Source: Hymenobacter aerilatus
Lineage (GTDB): Bacteria > Bacteroidota > Bacteroidia > Cytophagales > Hymenobacteraceae
Direction: 5' to 3'
DNA length: 64,000 bases
Assembly: GCF_022921095.1 (NCBI RefSeq)
Contig: NZ_CP095053.1
Location: 2,212,501 to 2,276,500, forward strand
Shown here: positions 63,323 to 64,000 of the stretch, piece by piece
How positions within the stretch are numbered: position 1 is the first letter of the stretch
How the letters are laid out: every line of letters begins with the position of its first letter
Program-made: the position numbers and the translations under genes
Notes under the pieces: generated by a model
The model's database searches: none
Told to the model about the DNA's origin: nothing
The model's input: only the letters and a program-made list of their open reading frames with translations

Positions 63323-64000
63323 CTAACTGTAAAAGCGAGGCATTACCGGCAACGTGTACCGCTCCCCACTACTGAGCAGGTGCAGGCGCGCATCGCATAG
63401 GGTAAACGGGGTGTTTGGCGCAATTTCATGGATGTTGGTACTCCCCTCCCGGACATCCAGGATGACGACCATTCCACTACCAATCACCTCTATTTCTTTC
63501 CCTTCCGTTATCAGCACCGCGGTATCTTCCTCTAAGCCCAGCCCCAGGCAGCCAGGGTTTGTGGCTAAGATCTGCGCCATGCGCACAATACGCCCCCGTG
63601 CCACAAAATGAGTATCCACGGCCACATCGTGCAGCAGCTCCAGGCCGGTTGTGATGTGGATTTCTCCTTTCAGATAGCCCGCGTCGTTGCGGCCCTGGTA
63701 GATCATGGGGGTGCTCATGGCGGTGGCACCCGCACTCGTACCCGCAATGATAAACTCATCGTGGGCGTAGCGCTGTTGCAGGACCTGCTGTAGGGCCGTG
63801 CCACCCAGCAGGGTAGTAAGCCGCAGCTGGTCGCCGCCCGTAAATAATACGCCACCGGCGTCTTGCACGCGCTGTACGTTTTCAGCTAGCATGGCATCGG
63901 CCCGAGACCGCACATCCAATATCTCTACCGCTGGTGCGCCCTCCATGCGGGCATACGCCTCAATGTAGGCCTTGGCTATTTCTTCGGGCTCCGCTGAGGC
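63323..64000 (-). CDS. cphB: Cyanophycinase-like serine peptidase S51 (5' end beyond window)
   Basis: 226 codons are open to the right edge, lacking the N-terminus. GGVLFTGGDQLRLTTLLGGT and IIAGTSAGATAMSTPMIYQG contain the nucleophile Ser (GTSAGA) of cyanophycinase/S51 peptidases; GEIHITTGLELLHDVAVDTH and GLGLEEDTAVLIT carry the other conserved positions. It degrades multi-Arg-Asp (cyanophycin) in organisms with that polymer; S51 also includes dipeptidase E, but the IHITTGLELL and VIDTHF-type text favour cyanophycinase. Cyanophycin synthetase is not in the window. Confidence 0.85.
   Translation of the reverse strand, partial: ASAEPEEIAKAYIEAYARMEGAPAVEILDVRSRADAMLAENVQRVQDAGGVLFTGGDQLRLTTLLGGTALQQVLQQRYAHDEFIIAGTSAGATAMSTPMIYQGRNDAGYLKGEIHITTGLELLHDVAVDTHFVARGRIVRMAQILATNPGCLGLGLEEDTAVLITEGKEIEVIGSGMVVILDVREGSTNIHEIAPNTPFTLCDARLHLLSSGERYTLPVMPRFYS

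Overview
The window looks like chromosome of a high-GC member of the Bacteroidota, most likely Hymenobacteraceae (Hymenobacter-like). The pointers are a SusC/RagA receptor with an STN domain beside an ECF sigma factor and a FecR/DUF4974 anti-sigma factor, DUF4290 next to murA, the order DUF177-rpmF-plsX-fabH-efp-accB-accC, a MurA with Asp in place of the catalytic Cys, and several promoters whose -7 box fits TAnnTTTG. I saw no rRNA, tRNA, CRISPR array or transposase gene. The organism call rests on gene families and motifs only.

Layout. 1-5133 (minus): a trans-envelope signalling locus, ECF sigma > FecR anti-sigma > SusC/STN receptor, cut by the left edge. 5274-9095 (minus): HIT-NuiA fusion, greA with a terminator-like leader, a 2-hydroxyacid dehydrogenase, a small lipoprotein and rsmA. 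9228-14546 (plus): M17 aminopeptidase, pdxA, a decayed secreted-protein gene, a beta-barrel protein and a HigA-like regulator. 14624-20190 (plus): fatty-acid initiation block. 20325-22175 (minus): DUF3109 and a glycosyltransferase. 22287-27797 (plus): UvrD/PcrA helicase, DUF4290, murA and a DUF4349 lipoprotein. 27846-37791 (minus): small membrane protein, agmatinase-like ureohydrolase, then a six-gene chemosensory operon (mcp-cheW-cheY-cheB-cheA-cheC). 38142-46417 (plus): topA, sirtuin, a metallophosphoesterase fused to an outer-membrane barrel, and ppx/gppA. 46598-51065 (minus): ppk1 and gyrB. 51321-59021: small ORF, SDR, GH1 glycosidase, FabH-like enzyme, SDR and a YdeP-type molybdopterin oxidoreductase. 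59486-64000: LEA-2 protein, two tandem DUF421 proteins with zinc ribbons, a RES-like protein, a STAS protein and a truncated cyanophycinase.

The most unusual items are: a membrane-free chemoreceptor built on six 92-residue HAMP repeats of the Nik1/Os-1 type, with an acidic then basic tail, serviced by a CheB whose receiver is degenerate and with no CheR in the cluster; a HIT hydrolase fused to a NuiA-type nuclease-inhibitor domain; a strong hairpin plus T-tract between a predicted greA promoter and its start codon; paired DUF421 proteins with C-terminal zinc ribbons next to a RES-like protein; and a set of long intergenic palindromes, three of them sharing a GTCATsCTGAGC terminus.

Start codons were moved downstream of the longest open frame wherever that frame began with TTG upstream of a plausible ATG/GTG at the family's usual N-terminus. 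No database search was possible; family names come from motifs read by eye.
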